Shown piece by piece: positions 18,078 to 27,499 of a DNA stretch of 63,329 nucleotides. Below the pieces are notes generated by a model that did not search any database, had not been told where the DNA came from, and was given only the letters and a program-made list of their open reading frames with translations. Position 1 is the first letter of the stretch, and the number at the start of each line of letters is the position of its first letter. Source of the stretch: Streptomyces inhibens (GTDB lineage: Bacteria > Actinomycetota > Actinomycetes > Streptomycetales > Streptomycetaceae); the NCBI RefSeq assembly GCF_003389455.1, contig NZ_QUAC01000483.1, positions 1 to 63,329 of the forward strand, in the 5' to 3' direction. The position numbers and the translations under genes are program-made.

Positions 18078-18902
18078 AGCCGACAAGGACAGGCGTGTAT
18101 TGAGCCTGGTGAAGGCATTCCTCAAGTCGGGCATCCTCAGCCAGGATGGCCAGACGCAGGAGACCTACACCGGCACCCCGCAAGGAGGCATTCTGTCGCC
18201 GCTACTGGCGAACGTCGCCCTGTCGGTCCTGGATGAGCATGTCGCCGGGATGGCCGGTGGTCCGAAGTCAGATCAGAGAGAGCGTGCGAAGCGCAGGCGC
18301 CACGGGTTGGCCAACTACCGGCTCATTCGGTACGCGGACGACTTCTTGGTGCTTGTCTCAGGCAACCGCGAACAGGCGGAGGCCGTACGCGCCGAAGTGG
18401 CCTCGGTTCTCGCACCGATGGGCTTGACCTTGTCGGCGGAGAAGACACTCATCACGCACATCGACGATGGTTTCGACTTCCTCGGGTGGCGCATCCAGCG
18501 TCATATCAAGCGGGGCACAGATAAGCGGTACGTCTACACCTATCCCGCCAGGAAGGCGCTCGACGCCGTCAAGGCAAAGGTGAAGAAGATTTGCCGGAAG
18601 AGTAAGAACTTGCCCCTCACCGTTCTACTGCACCAGCTCAACTCAGTGTTGCGGGGATGGTGTGCCTACTTCCGCCCCGGCGTGTCCAAGGCGACGTTCC
18701 AGTATCTCGGCCACTTCACGTAGACGAGAGTCTTCATCTGGGCGTGCCGCAAGCACAAAGGAATGCGGCTCAGTGGGTTCCGTCGGGTCTACTGCAACGG
18801 CGGACGGCGGCCCGTTACGGAGAGAGGACGGCTGTTCCAAGCCGGTGAGGTCACCACGACTCGCTACAGGTTCAGGGGATACAGCATTCCGACGCCGTGG
18901 AC
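18078..18902 (+). pseudogene. ltrA: Group II intron reverse transcriptase/maturase remnant
   Basis: Starts within the RT fingers (KDRRVLSLVKAFLKSG), then GTPQGGILSPLLAN and the catalytic YADD box (near 18335), and the maturase X region (LNSVLRGWCAYFRPG). The whole N-terminal third is absent. An in-frame TAG at 18721-18723 replaces the usual Trp codon of the TW.RV segment; after it the frame continues with RVFIWACRKHKGMRLSGF and ends near YSIPTPW. The gene is 5'-truncated and carries a premature stop, so it is inactive. Confidence 0.85.
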
Positions 18903-18945
18903 GGTCACCGGATGAGATCGGAGGTTGTTGAGATGGGACTTGTGG

Positions 18946-18981
18946 AGAGCCCGGTGCCTGGAGACGGGCACGCCGGGTTCG
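18946..18981 (+). ncRNA. Group II intron domain V
   Basis: The hairpin has the catalytic AGC triad at 18948-18950, a lower stem CCCGG with CCGGG, the two-base bulge region on the 3' side and a short terminal loop. A domain-VI-like stem follows (GGTCCGGGG with CCCCGGGCC), ending near CCGACCTAAC at about 19041, the probable 3' splice boundary within the IS transposase. Confidence 0.7.
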
Positions 18982-19252
18982 GAAGGCGGTCCGGGGAAAC
19001 CCACCAGCGGCAACGCCGGCAGGGCGCCCCGGGCCGACCTAACAACACCTCCCACCGCAAGGTCCGAGCCCGCGTCGAGCACGCCTTCGCCCGGAGGAAG
19101 AGCTGGAAGATCCTTCGCGACTGCCGCCTGAAAGGCGACGGTGTACACCACGCCATGCTTGGTATCGCCCGCCTGCACAACCTCACTCTCACGGGGTGAC
19201 CAGGCAGAAAGCAGCCTGAAGCACACGTCAGAGATCGTTTACAGGACAGCCC

Positions 19253-20275
19253 TTAGCCAACCGCTTCCAGGACTTGCTCGTCGTCGGCTCTCTCTTCACA
19301 CGCCTCCAGTTGTTTGGCGAACTGGTACCAGTCACGCGAGCGGGAGTAGGAAAGTTCTGTAATGATGGACCGCCAACGACGGGGAATCCACTCGATAAGT
19401 CGCTGCTGCTGCCGTTTGTTGACGATGCTTGTGGCAAACAGGCGTAACAGGAGCCGCCCCTCCTCGGACATGCGCAGCTGTGGATCTCGCATGAGCGCTT
19501 GTGTCGCCCTCTTCTGGTCCAGGCCCCCGATGGCAGCGGTGCTACCACCCTTCGCGGCGCGAGCCTTCTGCGCGGCGTTGAGCTCGGCCCTACGCTGGCG
19601 GGGAGGGACCGGATCCTCGTTGCGCCGAAGGCGCTGGCGCACATCACGCACCGTGCCGGGCGATACACCGGCAGCCTGAGCGACCTCCCGCAATGAGGCG
19701 TCGGGGTTCTCCGCGAGCAGAGTACTCGCCAGCCTGCGCCCCTCCGCGCTGTTGACCGGGCGGGCCTTGCCATCCCGCCCAATCCGCATGTGCAACTGGG
19801 AAACTTCTCCAGTTGCTGGCCGCCGACGAATCGCAGCGACGGTCTTGGCCGCCAGCCCGGTCGCTGCGGCGATCGCGCGATCAGACCACTCCGGGTACGA
19901 CTTGACGATACGTCCTGCTGCGGCGGTGCGGTCGGACAGGGTCAGCGGCAAGCCATGTTGCACATTGGACTCAACAGCAAGTACAAATGCGTCCTTCTCG
20001 CTTCCATCGAAATACTTGACGTCGACTTCATCCTGACCCTGTAACATCGCGGCACGCAGTCGATGAATTCCGTCGATGATCGTCATCGACGAGCGATGCA
20101 CGATGATTGGAGGAAATTTAGTCTCGGACTGAGCAAGCATGTTAGCGTGCTCTACATTTTCCCCAGCCAGCCGTGGCGAGTCTGCCGCAATCAGCGAAGC
20201 AACGGATACACTTTCAATATGCGGATCTAATGACTTACTCGCGCGTGAAGGCTTCGTGGATACGCATTCCGTCAT
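19253..20275 (-). CDS. StrR/NovG-like ParB-fold pathway-specific activator
   Basis: 340 residues. The N-terminal ParB/Sulfiredoxin-like domain shows SPRLAGENVEHANML, PPIIVHRSSMTIIDGIHRLRA and EKDAFVLAVESNVQHGLPL; an HTH follows (SDRAIAAATGLAAKTVAAIRRR, about 130-151) and a second HTH-like segment (SLREVAQAAGVSPGTVRDVRQ, about 195-215). This is the StrR/NovG/Bbr family of antibiotic-cluster activators rather than a partition protein. SD GGGAGG precedes the ATG. The C-terminus ends EAVG and its TAA is formed exactly at the IS border, so the native end may have been lost or replaced. A degenerate partial copy lies at 23859-24378. Confidence 0.85.
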   Translation of the reverse strand: MTECVSTKPSRASKSLDPHIESVSVASLIAADSPRLAGENVEHANMLAQSETKFPPIIVHRSSMTIIDGIHRLRAAMLQGQDEVDVKYFDGSEKDAFVLAVESNVQHGLPLTLSDRTAAAGRIVKSYPEWSDRAIAAATGLAAKTVAAIRRRPATGEVSQLHMRIGRDGKARPVNSAEGRRLASTLLAENPDASLREVAQAAGVSPGTVRDVRQRLRRNEDPVPPRQRRAELNAAQKARAAKGGSTAAIGGLDQKRATQALMRDPQLRMSEEGRLLLRLFATSIVNKRQQQRLIEWIPRRWRSIITELSYSRSRDWYQFAKQLEACEERADDEQVLEAVG

Positions 20276-20390
20276 CGTGCACCCTCCCTAGGATGTGAAC
20301 GAGCTTGCGTCGGGTCATTCAGCCCGAGAAGCCTGGGTATCGGCCGCAAGGCCAGGTTCGGTCTTCCACAAGCGGCCGCTCCAGCCAGGC
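19756..20390. repeat. Direct repeat, copy 1 (StrR-like gene and upstream)
   Basis: About 630 bp covering the 5' half of the StrR-like gene and its upstream region matches 23859-24500 in the same orientation with scattered substitutions and small indels. Copy 1 keeps the open frame. Confidence 0.75.
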
Positions 20391-21058
20391 CTCGAAGCGA
20401 ACGACGTTGCCCGCACGCGATCGCTGCGCCGTCCTGGCACGGTCTGTCGGAACTTCCAGGGTGACCGCACCGTCAAGCCAATTGCGCCAGTAGGACAGCA
20501 GGCGTTCCCTGGCCTTGGGATCGCCGTTCCCGTCCTCGTACACCGGCTCCAGGGGGCCGGTGGCAGGGCGGCGGCCGGTCCTCGCCGGCAGCGCTCGCCC
20601 CGTAGGCCGTGGCGAGGTCAGCCAGCAGGATGTCCGTCGACCAGTCGTCGAAAACCGTGTGGTGCACGCTGAGCGCGCACACATGCTCCTCGTCGGCGTT
20701 GCGCAGCAACAGCGCGCGCACCAGCGGCCCGGTATCGAGGTTCATCGGCGTCCAGGCAAAGTCACCGATCGCCCCCTCGATATCATTCTCATCGGCGCCG
20801 CGCATCGGCCGTACGGTGATGCGTACGTGGCTGTCGTCCACGGTCCAGCGCACGGGGGAGCCGTCGCGGTCCGCACCGAACCGTGAGCGCAGTGCAGCAT
20901 GGCGGGCGAAGGTCAGATCCAGTGCCGCCTGCAGGGCCCTGAGGTCGAGCGAGCTGCTCAGTCGCAGAGCATGCGTCACGTTGCACTCGGGTGATGCTCC
21001 GGTCCACGAGCCACAGACGGCGCTGGGCGGCAGACACGGGCGTCGGCTCGTGCATGGC
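20319..21058 (-). pseudogene. Truncated, frameshifted NRPS condensation domain
   Basis: Begins MHEPTPVSAAQRRLWLVDRS after a good SD (GGGGAAGGGG), then shifts frame to SPECNVTHALRL, FARHAALRSRF and the catalytic HHTVFDDWS box (HHxxxDxxS) near 20655-20680, shifts again to GDPKARERLLSYWRNWLDGAV and ends where the direct repeat begins. Only the N-terminal half of a C domain (~250 of ~450 residues) remains. It followed the KamA-like gene and probably condensed a beta-amino acid. Confidence 0.75.
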
Positions 21059-21149
21059 GATCCCCTTCCCCTTACGTGATGCCAGCCCCGCGTCAGGGCC
21101 AGCCGCTCGTGCCCAAAGGGTAGGGACAGCCGTCGACTTGGCACTTCGG

Positions 21150-22577
21150 CTGCTCAGCCGAATCGGGTGCGTCCGCTGGTTGCGGTCCCATGCCACCGTT
21201 CGGCGGGCAGCGTGCCTACGCCACCATGCCTGCCCCTCTTCGGGCAGGGTGTAGATCGGGTCGTAGTACTCGTAGGCGCGGGTGAGTGCCTCGGGCGGCA
21301 GGGTCTCCGTGCTGGTGAGGTAGTTCTTGGTCCAGTAGGAGATGCCCCTGGTCCGGTCGTACTGGGCGACCTGATGGACCCAGCGCTTGCCGACGTAGGG
21401 GACGTCGCAGACAAGCCTCGGTGTGGCGAATCCGGGCAGGTACCCCATGATCTGGTGTTGCAAGTTCTGTGCTTCACCGAGCGAAAGCCGCCAGTGCTCG
21501 CTGAACGGGATCATGTCGCAGAGGTAGAAGTAGTACGGCATGATCGCGGCGTCGTCGAGCAGGGCTGTGCACAGGTCGAGCAGGGCGTGCATGCTGTCGT
21601 TCACGCCACGCAGCAGCACGCCTTGGTTGCGTACGTCGCGCAAGCCAGCGTCGAGCACGGACCGTGCAACTGCCGCGACCAGCGGAGTGACTTGTTGGAC
21701 CGCGTTGGCGTGGGTGTGCAGGGCCAGGTTGACCCCACGGTCACGGGCGGCGCGGCCCAGTCGCTCCAGTCCGGCTCTGATGTCGTCGGCGAGCCAGTGC
21801 TGCGGTAGCGCGACCAGGGACTTGCTGGCCAGCCGGATGTCGCGCACCGATTCGATACCTAGCAGTTCCATGACGAAGGCCTCGAGTCGGGGCCAGGCGA
21901 TATTGGCCACGTCGCCCCCCGACACCACCACATCGCGCACTGAGGGGGTGGCTCGCAGGTAGTCGAGCATGGCGGCGGTCCGGTCGACCGGTTTGAGTGT
22001 TAGCCGGTTCTTGCGAACCTGCGGAGTGGAATTGCCCACCAGGTCCATCCGGGTGCAATGTCCGCAGTACTGGGGCAGGTGGCGGTCAGTTCGGCGAGCA
22101 CCTTGGTCGGGTAACGATGGGTGAGCCCTTCCGTCACCCACATCTCGCTCTCGTGCAGCGAGTCCCGCGCAGCGAATGGGTGGGATGGGTAGTCGGAATG
22201 GCGGTCCGAGAGACCGGAAGCGTATAGCGCCGAACCGGATCAGAACGAAAAGCAGCCGTGAGGCTTCCTGCACCGCGCACCAAGGCGAGGGGCGCCATGG
22301 TGTTGAGCATGTGCGGGGGGATGAGCAGCGACATGGTAGCCCGCTCGCGCTGGTCCCGGTCGAGGTCTGTGTAGAAGTACTCGTCGAGCAGGTCGCCGTA
22401 AACGGCCTGCAACTGGCTGATGTTGCGGACACAATGAGCGCGCTGCCACTGTGCGGAGCGCCACTCGGTCACGGTGACGTGTCGCCAGGCGGGAATCCGC
22501 CGCCAGTCGGGCTCCGCCATCTCTCGTCGGCGATACAGATAGGGCTGATCGTTCTGGTTGGGCACCCCACGCTCCAT
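21150..22577 (-). pseudogene. KamA-family radical SAM aminomutase with two frameshifts
   Basis: From ATG 22577 the frame gives ISQLQAVYGDLLDEYFYTDLDRD and SLLIPPHMLNTMAP; a 1-nt shift near 22225 moves it, and a second occurs inside the Fe-S motif near 22067, where CPQYCGHC needs one more C in a C-run. Past it, TRMDLVGNSTPQV, VVVSGGDVANIAW and QGVLLRGVNDSMHALLDL are in frame. CX3CX2C plus these blocks identify the lysine 2,3-aminomutase family, which makes beta-amino acids such as beta-lysine with SAM, PLP and a 4Fe-4S cluster. No stop separates it from the C-domain start. Either decayed or carrying sequencing errors. Confidence 0.8.
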
Positions 22578-22606
22578 TCTCTGCTGTCAAGGGTTGATAG
22601 GTCGTG

Positions 22607-23332
22607 TCAGCTCGCGACGATCGTGAGCAACTCGCTGCTGGCCGGGTCTCTGTCGTGCAGGGGGACGAGCCCGAGTCGGACGGCGAGCAGCGCGATTTGT
22701 ACGCGGTCGCGCATGTCGAGCTTGGTGAGAAGCCGGGAGACATGAGACTTCACCGTCGCCTCAGACACCCCGAGTTCTCGTGCGATCTCGCGGTTGGACC
22801 TGGCCGTCCCGATGGAACGCACCACGTCGATCTCTCGTCGGCTCAGTCCGATATCGGCGACACGGTGCTCGGCATCCGAGGGCAGAAGCTGGAAGTGTTC
22901 GAAGAGGTGCCTGGTGATGATGGCGGACAAGAACGCCGATCCCTCCGCCACCGCCCTGACGGCAGCAACCAGTTCACGCGCCGGGCAATCACTGGAGAGA
23001 AAGGCGTCGACCCGGGCCCTGATGACTTCCGATAACGACCGAGTGGCCATGCCGTTGCCTATCAAGATCGTGCGGATGGTCTCTCCGTGCGGCGTGGCGG
23101 CAAGCCGGCGCGTCAGCTCCAGTCCGCTGATCTGCGGCAGTTCGAAGTCGGCGATGACGATGTCGGGACGCAGGGCCAGGGCACGACTGAGGGCTTCCAC
23201 ACCATCGGCCGCCTGTCCGACGACCACCATGTCTAACTCTTCGCCGACTATTTCCAGCACTCCGCGTCTGGAGAACTCGTTTCCATCAGCGATGAGCAGC
23301 CGCACCTGGCGACGCGCCTTATCGGTACTCAC
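22607..23332 (-). CDS. Atypical NarL/LuxR-type response regulator
   Basis: 241 residues from GTG 23332, chosen for the SD GGAGGAG eight bases upstream. The receiver keeps the phospho-acceptor Asp62 (IADFELPQ), but the acidic pocket is a single Asp (ADGN), the conserved Thr position is Gly (LIGNG) and the conserved Lys is Ser114 (AFLSSD). The C-terminus is a NarL-type HTH (LSRREIDVV...SNREIARELGVSEATVKSHVS). No histidine kinase is nearby. It probably works without normal phosphorylation. Its stop is 29 bp before the KamA start on the same strand, so it likely controls or is co-transcribed with that cassette. Confidence 0.85.
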   Translation of the reverse strand: MSTDKARRQVRLLIADGNEFSRRGVLEIVGEELDMVVVGQAADGVEALSRALALRPDIVIADFELPQISGLELTRRLAATPHGETIRTILIGNGMATRSLSEVIRARVDAFLSSDCPARELVAAVRAVAEGSAFLSAIITRHLFEHFQLLPSDAEHRVADIGLSRREIDVVRSIGTARSNREIARELGVSEATVKSHVSRLLTKLDMRDRVQIALLAVRLGLVPLHDRDPASSELLTIVAS

Positions 23333-23858
23333 GAAAATACTCCTCCATGGGCACAGCAGTGCAGCACCCGAATTTCGGGAAATACGGTGAGAAGTTGCGT
23401 TTCTGCAGCAGAATAGGAATTTCTGGTACGTCACAGCATTGGATCGACCCGGGCCTAGGGGCTTAGTCGCGCCCGCCAGCCGCAAGACCCGTTGATCGCG
23501 TCCAGTCCCAACTAGGTGCATCTGGCGCGCCCGCACCCCCTCCCAGTTCCGCACTAGCGCCTCCGGGCCGAACGGGCTACGAAAAGTCAGATCCGCAAGG
23601 CATCGCGCATATCGGTTGTGAAGTGCACGCGGTAACGAGAGCGCCCTCTTTTGCCACCACATTTCGGTTCATCCTCCTGGAGGGCGCCACCGCCACTGCC
23701 GGGCGGCTGGGAGGGGGGTCTTCTATGGGCTTTGGTATGGGTGGCATTCCTCCGCGAGCTGGCGTACCTGGCGCGGCGGGTCTTGCATGATGACTCACGC
23801 CTGCACGCTGACCCAGGTCTGGCCACACGTCGCTCAGGGTGGGGCCTTCGGCACCCCT
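23333..23858. other. Upstream region of the response regulator
   Basis: About 525 bp with no recognised gene. It must hold the promoter of the leftward cassette. A 31-codon leftward frame (23577-23672) directly behind AGGAGG encodes a Cys/Thr/Ser-containing peptide, but the SD spacing is too short to be convincing. Confidence 0.4.
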
Positions 23859-24378
23859 GGCCGGGCGGGGCAGTCCCGATCAATCCGCGTGTGCAGCTGG
23901 GGAAATTCCTCAGTTGCTGACCGCCGGCGAATAGCAGCGACGGTCTTGGCCGCCAGCCCAGTCGCTACGGCAACCGCGCGATCAGACCCACTCCGGATGT
24001 GACTTGACGATGCGTCTTGCCGCCGCGGTGCGGTCGGACAGAGTCAGCGGCAAGCCGTGATGCACATTGGACTCAACAGCAAGTACGAATGCGTCTTTCT
24101 CGCTTCCATCGAAGAACTTGACGCCGATTTCGCCCCCTGCCCTGTAAAATCGCAGCGCGCAGTCGATGTATTCCATCGGCGATCCTCATCAACGAGCGAT
24201 GCACAATGATCGGGGGAAGTTCAGTCTCAGACTGAGCAAGCGTGCGCCCGTGCTCTACATTTTCCCCAGCCAGTCGCGGCGAGTCCGCTGTTACCAGCGA
24301 AGCGACGGAAACGCTTTCAACGTTCGGATCTAATAAATCACTCGGGCATGAAGGCTTCCTAGCCACGCCTTCCATCAC
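23859..24378 (-). pseudogene. Truncated, frameshifted second copy of the StrR-like activator
   Basis: Starts MMEGVARKPSCPSDLLDPNV, continues SPRLAGENVEHGRTLAQSETELPPIIVHRS and loses frame near 24130, resumes as FFDGSEKDAFVLAVESNVHHGLPL, shifts again near 23990 in the HTH (GLAAKTVAAIRRR) and ends without the C-terminal half. The sequence closely parallels 19756-20275, so it arose by duplication. It is inactive as read. Confidence 0.85.
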
Positions 24379-24500
24379 TACGCACCCTCCTCGATGTGAA
24401 CGCTTACGTGGGGGTTATTGAGCCCGAGGTGCCTGGGTATCGGCTGCAATTGAGCTAGGTTCGATCTTCCCCAAGAGACCTCCAACCAGGTCACCTTCGT
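23859..24500. repeat. Direct repeat, copy 2
   Basis: Partner of 19756-20390, same orientation. Together the copies flank the response regulator/KamA/C-domain cassette, which is the geometry left by a tandem duplication or by insertion through homologous recombination. Confidence 0.75.
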
Positions 24501-25045
24501 CCGCCGGTGTGCAGCCCAGCAGCCGCGCCATCGGCTCCCCCGAACCTCTGCAATCCATGTCCACTGTCCCTGGGCGCAACCGGAATCAGCCTCGCTCCCG
24601 CGTCAACGGCATCTTCCGAAATAGGCTCAGTCGGCCCGTGGCCGGCCTGCGTCCTCTCGGCCCAGCAAGCAGCCCGATTGGCGCAGCAGACAGCATGATC
24701 CGCTGACGGCTGCGACGCGCCAGCCATCGGGCCACTTCACGGGTCCGGCTCTCGTAAGACTGCCGGCGAATTTGGGCCTCGGTCATAAGAATCATGGCTG
24801 CCAGGCGCGCCGCATCCACCAGTCCCTCGACGGCTAGATACGTCGAGGGATGCATGTACCGCGGCTTGCGTCCTCCAGCGCATCTCTCGTCCGAGCAGGA
24901 AAGAGTGCCCCGGTAGGGGCTGCGACTCCCGTTCCCACTCCGGGACTTCGGAACCGCGGGATCCCCCGGTTATCAGGTAGCAGCGCGGTGCGGATCGGAT
25001 GTCAGGCATGTGTGGGTGCTCCGTGCTGAGGTGGCGTGGCGGCGA
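24501..25045. other. Non-coding or degenerate stretch
   Basis: No gene I can support. A leftward frame near 24586-24855 has a helical-looking segment (TREVARWLARRSRQRIMLSAAPIGLLAG), but no start signal, conserved motif or continuation. Confidence 0.4.
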
Positions 25046-25752
25046 TCAGGCCGCCCACTGGAGGGGCTGGTGTGTGAGGTGCTCGGTGATGGCGTCGGCG
25101 CTGTCCAGGACGGCTCGAACGAAGTCGGTCCTCCGCCTGGCCGAGCGCATCTGTACGCGCGGCGGCATCAGGGCAACGGAGCCGGCGACGGCGGAGCCGT
25201 ACCAGATGGGAGCGGCGAGGACGTCGGGGTGGTCGCCCTACAACAGCCCATGGCTGCGGCGATGGCCATCCCGGGTGCATGGGCCGAGAGCGGGGCGGAT
25301 TTGACGTCCGCGTGCGTGATGGGCTGGTCGGAGGGCGAGGCGTGGGCGGTGCAGACACGTCTCGGCTGCTCGGAGACGGAGTACGGCACGTAGAGCAGCG
25401 CGATCTGTCCTGTCTGGCCTGCCAGTTTGACCAGCCGATCTCGGGTGGCCTGCGAGGGTCTGCCCTCCGGGAGTTCGTCTGCCGGCGTGGGCCACTGGAC
25501 GTGGTAGCGGCCTCGGGAGGGAGCGCGGGAAGCGTCGTTCCTTGGTTGAACCACGACTCCGGCCTGCAGAAGCGACTGGAGGCACCGGTGTGCGGTCAGG
25601 GTCGGAAGGCCCGTCGCAGCGACAACTTCGCGCAGGTTCGAGGCTCGGCCGTGGGTCTTGTCTAGCCCCTGGAGGGCTTGCATTACCGCGATGGCCCGCC
25701 GCACGGCGATGTTGCCCTTCAGTGACTGGGCATCAGGCACAGCCTTAAGCAC
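25046..25752 (-). pseudogene. Frameshifted IclR-family regulator
   Basis: The N-terminus (ATG 25752) has an IclR-type winged helix (NLREVVAATGLPTLTAHRCLQSLLQ region) and continues into the effector domain (QTGQIALLYVPY, SAHAPGMAIAAAMG). Near 25230 the frame is lost; the third frame then encodes a plausible end (RRTDFVRAVLDSADAITEHL, ending LQWAA at 25046). A single indel would restore a ~235-residue protein. Confidence 0.7.
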
Positions 25753-25769
25753 GTGAATCCCCCTGGTGT

Positions 25770-26050
25770 CACAGATTGCGGATGGGGCGTCCCGTCACGC
25801 TCCGCATCCGGCTGCCGATTCTCGCCTGGCGAGAAGGCGTTGACCAGGACCAACATTTTCCCGCACTCAAATACGGGGTCTGGTAGAGGTACATTAATGC
25901 CGTGGACACGGCTACCGAACGCAATGACTCCCCCGGTGACTTACAGCAGCCGCAGCTGCGCTACCTGCTCAAAGAACTGCTCACGGCACACAGGTTGCAG
26001 GTGGATCCACGAGACTTCGGTTGGGAGCCTCACAAGCGACCAGACCAAGG
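25770..26050. repeat. 281-bp direct repeat, copy A (promoter plus start of an MmyB regulator)
   Basis: Matches 38358-38637 in the same orientation at roughly 95% identity by eye. It covers the promoter region and the first ~50 codons of the MmyB-type regulator that is intact at 38489. Confidence 0.85.
25902..26050 (+). pseudogene. 5' fragment of an XRE/MmyB-type regulator
   Basis: GTG start, then MDTATERNDSPGDLQQPQLR and ahead to EPHKRPDQG, nearly identical to the N-terminus at 38489. Similarity stops abruptly at about 26050, where IS-derived sequence begins, so the gene was cut by insertion or recombination. Confidence 0.85.
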
Positions 26051-26354
26051 AGTTGTTCTTCCTGCCGACTGGACGGCCGGGACCAGCGCGGGTGCGTTTT
26101 GGTGCACTGGCTGGCTGCGCGGTTGTTCTGTGGAGGCGGCGAATTCCTCGGCGGACTCGCGCGGGGGTGAGGCGTCCTGGGTGCGCGGGCCGCTCCCAGG
26201 GCCTGCGAAGATCCTCCGCGAGAGGCCGCGCGAGGCGAAGTTGGGTATGGCGACGACGACCAGCCAGGTCCAGGGTCGGCGGCAGTCGGATCTCGGAGTT
26301 TGGGGGCCATCCCAAGGACTGCTTGATCATTCTGAAAGTGTGTTCAAGATCCAA
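26051..26354 (-). mobile_element. Transposase fragment (C-terminal part, minus strand)
   Basis: The minus strand encodes about 100 residues that look like the end of a DDE transposase common in Streptomyces: DLEHTFRMIKQSLGW, then RRHTQLRLARPLAEDLRRPWE and PGRLTPARVRRG. It is cut at both ends, by the broken MmyB gene on one side and an IS4-like element on the other. Confidence 0.65.
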
Positions 26355-26386
26355 TACCGTTAGTTTAAGAGGTCATTGGTACCTGT

Positions 26387-27475
26387 GTGACGAGATGCCA
26401 GGCAGGGGCGGCGAGTGGTATCGCGGCTCGTGATGTGGTGGATGTGGGGCTGTTGGCTCGGGTGTACCCGGCGAGTGCGGTAGACCGGGCCGTTGAGGCG
26501 TGCGGACGGCGCGAGCGCCGGTCCTGGGTGCTGCCTGCGCGACTGGTGCTGTACTTCGTGCTCGGGCTGGCCCTGTTCTCCCCGGATCCGTACCTGGAGG
26601 TCATGCGCAAGTTGACATACGGGTTGCGGCAAGTCGGCTTGCTGGGCGCCTGGCGGGAGCCGGACAAACCCTCCATCTCACTGGCGCGTCGACGGCTGGG
26701 GTGAGAGCCGCTGCGGGAGCTGGTCGTGCGGACCGTGGTGCCGCTGGCCGAGCCATCGGATGGGTGGGCTTTCTGGCGCGGACTGCGTTTGATGGCGGTG
26801 GACGGCACATGCGTGGACATCGCCGGCACCCCGGCCAACGACGGGGTGTTCGGGCGGCAAGGTGGCAAGCCTAAGCCGGGGAAACGGCCGTACAAGCGCG
26901 CCGCATTCCCGCAGACGCGGATCGTGGGCCTGGTGGAGTGTGGCACGCACGCCGTCGTGGACGCGGAGGTCACCGACTACCACACGCACGAGACCACTGC
27001 CGGCAAGGAACTGGCCCGGTCGATGCAGCCAGGCATGCTGGTACGCCGACCGCGGCTACCCGGTGTAGAGCTGTGGCGGGACTGGGCAGCCTCGGGCGAG
27101 GGCAGCCTCGGGCGCCGACCTGCTGATGCGGCTGGCGGGTAGCCGCTACAGCCTCGTTCCCGATCAGATCCTGGCGGATGGGTCATGGCTCACCACCATC
27201 TATGGGTACACCGACCGGCGGCGCGAGCACGGCATTCAGGTCCGCGCCGTGTGCTGCCAACTCAAGGCAGCCGGTGAGGAGTACACGCTGACCGACCACG
27301 AACGGTATCCAGCCAGTGAGCTCGGCGCCCTTTACACCGAAACGCTGGGAGATCGAAACGACGATCAAGGAACTCAAGCCCCAACAGATCGGCGCAGGAG
27401 AAGTCCTCTCCATTAAGACACCCGACAGCATCCGCCAGCAGATCTGGGGCCATCTACTGGTCCACTACGCGCAAA
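26387..27475 (+). mobile_element. IS4-family transposase remnant, several frameshifts
   Basis: IS4-type N-terminal domain (GLLARVYPASAVDRAVEACG, LPARLVLYFVLGLALFS), then the catalytic part in another frame (LRLMAVDGTCVDIAGTPAND, FPQTRIVGLVECGTHAVVD), then the C-terminal RWEIETTIKELKPQQIG and KTPDSIRQQIWGHLLVHYA. The frame is lost near 26700, 27050, 27130 and 27340. Inactive. Confidence 0.8.
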
Positions 27476-27499
27476 CGTGTGCAGATGCTCCAGGCCGCA

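Larger units (their letters stand above)
17830..19254 (+). mobile_element. IS5-like element remnant interrupted by a group II intron
   Basis: Terminal repeats AAGGGCTGTCCCGTAA (17831-17846) and its near-perfect complement TTACAGGACAGCCCTT (19239-19254; 15 of 16) bound the element, each abutting a TA that may be the target duplication. Inside, 19042-19197 encodes a transposase C-terminus (HRKVRARVEHAFARR, GDGVHHAMLGIARLHN). The catalytic core of the transposase is missing and replaced by group II intron sequence, so it is not autonomous. Confidence 0.75.

Noticed and set aside
19253..20275. Chromosome/plasmid partition ParB
   Set aside because: Motif order and the double HTH match StrR/NovG-type activators; no ParA gene or parS-like site is nearby.
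22607..23662. Longer response-regulator start at 23662
   Set aside because: The extra ~110 residues are not receiver-like, and GTG 23332 has a strong SD and gives the standard N-terminus.
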